This document shows, piece after piece, positions 63,440 to 64,000 of a DNA stretch of 64,000 nt; within the stretch, counting starts at the first letter, position 1, and the number at the start of each line of letters is the position of its first letter. Both the position numbers and the translations under genes were made by a program. The stretch is taken from positions 373,971,387 to 374,035,386 of the forward strand of contig OX336388.2 in the NCBI GenBank assembly GCA_946902985.2, in the 5' to 3' direction. The notes below the pieces were generated by a model, which had not been told where the DNA came from, did not search any database, and saw only the letters and a program-made list of their open reading frames with translations. Source of the stretch: Meconema thalassinum. Lineage: Eukaryota; Arthropoda; Insecta; Orthoptera; Tettigoniidae.

Positions 63440-64000
63440 AATAAGTTTCATTGCTTTTGGATCATTAAATAGCGAGAAAAGTCTATTTAAAACTTTAAAC
63501 TTCGCTTGGCCGCCATGTTCGTTTTGTAGTTAACTGGTTTCTGAAAGTCTCATAAATGAACTTCCAGTGGTGCCCTTTATCGCCGTACAAAATTTCAGGG
63601 TGATACCGGTAATAGTTTCAGAGATATAGAATGCCGGTGAAATATTTCGCACAGCCGCCATCTTGAGGTTATATAAACAATTGAACGAAGTTAGATGTCG
63701 GTGCATTACAATGTGTATAATCATATACTGTACCAAGTTTCATTGCGTTTGGTTGGATAAATCGCAAGAAACGTCTATTTAAATTTCGCTTGGCTGCCAT
63801 GTTGGTTTTGTAGTTAACAGGTTTTCAAAAGTCACCTAGATGAACTTCTAGTAGTTCCTTTTTTCACCGTACAAGATTCCAGGGTGATATCGGTAATAGT
63901 TTCGAAGATATTGAATGCGGGTGAAATATTTCGCACAGCCGTCATGTTGGATTGGTGAGACATAATAAAATTTGAAGGGCACGGTCAGGGTCGTCCGGAA
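63440..64000 (+). mobile_element. Tandem-unit element type A, copy 5 (5'-truncated, runs off the window)
   Basis: Starting mid-unit at AAGTTTCATTGC, CCAT cores (T position) fall at 63,516, 63,661, 63,800 and 63,945, spacings 145, 139 and 145. The last core is GTCAT. The sequence leaves the window at GGTCAGGGTCGTCCGGAA, just before the 3' part. Confidence 0.8.

Overview
The window reads as a piece of a large, repeat-saturated insect-type genome. The evidence is AT-rich spacer, many tRNA-derived SINEs with pol III A and B boxes, RTE-like LINEs with microsatellite tails, Tc1/mariner, pogo and hAT relatives, a Penelope-like remnant and a Helitron-type end. The SINE style (GCCTCCGTGG-type heads; a 3' end with paired GGGGCC/GGCCCC blocks before AAACAACAA) recalls Orthoptera and other Polyneoptera, but no species can be fixed from sequence alone. 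I see no intact host protein-coding gene, no rRNA, no functional tRNA and no CRISPR.

Layout. 0-8.7 kb: end of a Penelope-like GIY-YIG protein, two head-to-head LINE 3' remnants, a tandem-unit element (type A), SINEs, a second tandem-unit element (type B), a deleted mariner and the 3' end of a hAT. 9.2-10.5 kb: a deleted mariner-like element sitting inside the target duplication of a hAT-like MITE. 12.2-14.7 kb: the longest type A array and a LINE 3' end. 14.7-19.6 kb: mostly unique AT-rich DNA. 19.6-22.0 kb: a fold-back element, a TIR composite with SINEs, and a mariner relative with ~180-bp TIRs. 23.0-28.8 kb: a pair of inverted arms enclosing a Helitron-like insert (itself carrying a SINE) and a nearly full-length but broken RTE-like LINE. 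29.4-34.4 kb: a Tc1 remnant, type A and B arrays, and a 1,164-bp near-perfect palindrome nested in a type A element. 34.4-42.9 kb: the least repetitive stretch, with a THAP-domain gene remnant (recognisable intron) and a broken minus-strand DDE transposase gene. 42.96-44.22 kb: a GC-rich island with two perfect CRE/ATF sites and three heat-shock elements in front of a good splice donor, the best candidate for a host promoter and first exon. 45.9-49.1 kb: type B array, SINEs and a LINE fragment. 49.3-55 kb: a minisatellite, two palindromes and a pogo/Tigger-type element with a LINE inside it. 55-64 kb: SINEs, LINE 3' ends with nested insertions that show clear target duplications, and another type A array running off the end.

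The most unusual signal is the architecture shared by types A and B. Both are built from a ~146-bp monomer centred on GCCGCCAT (ATGGCGGC on the other strand), so that this YY1/Pho-like motif recurs every 145-148 bp, in ten elements or fragments, flanked where complete by a 5' mini-hairpin and a 3' AGCCTA...TAGGCT hairpin ending in CTAA.
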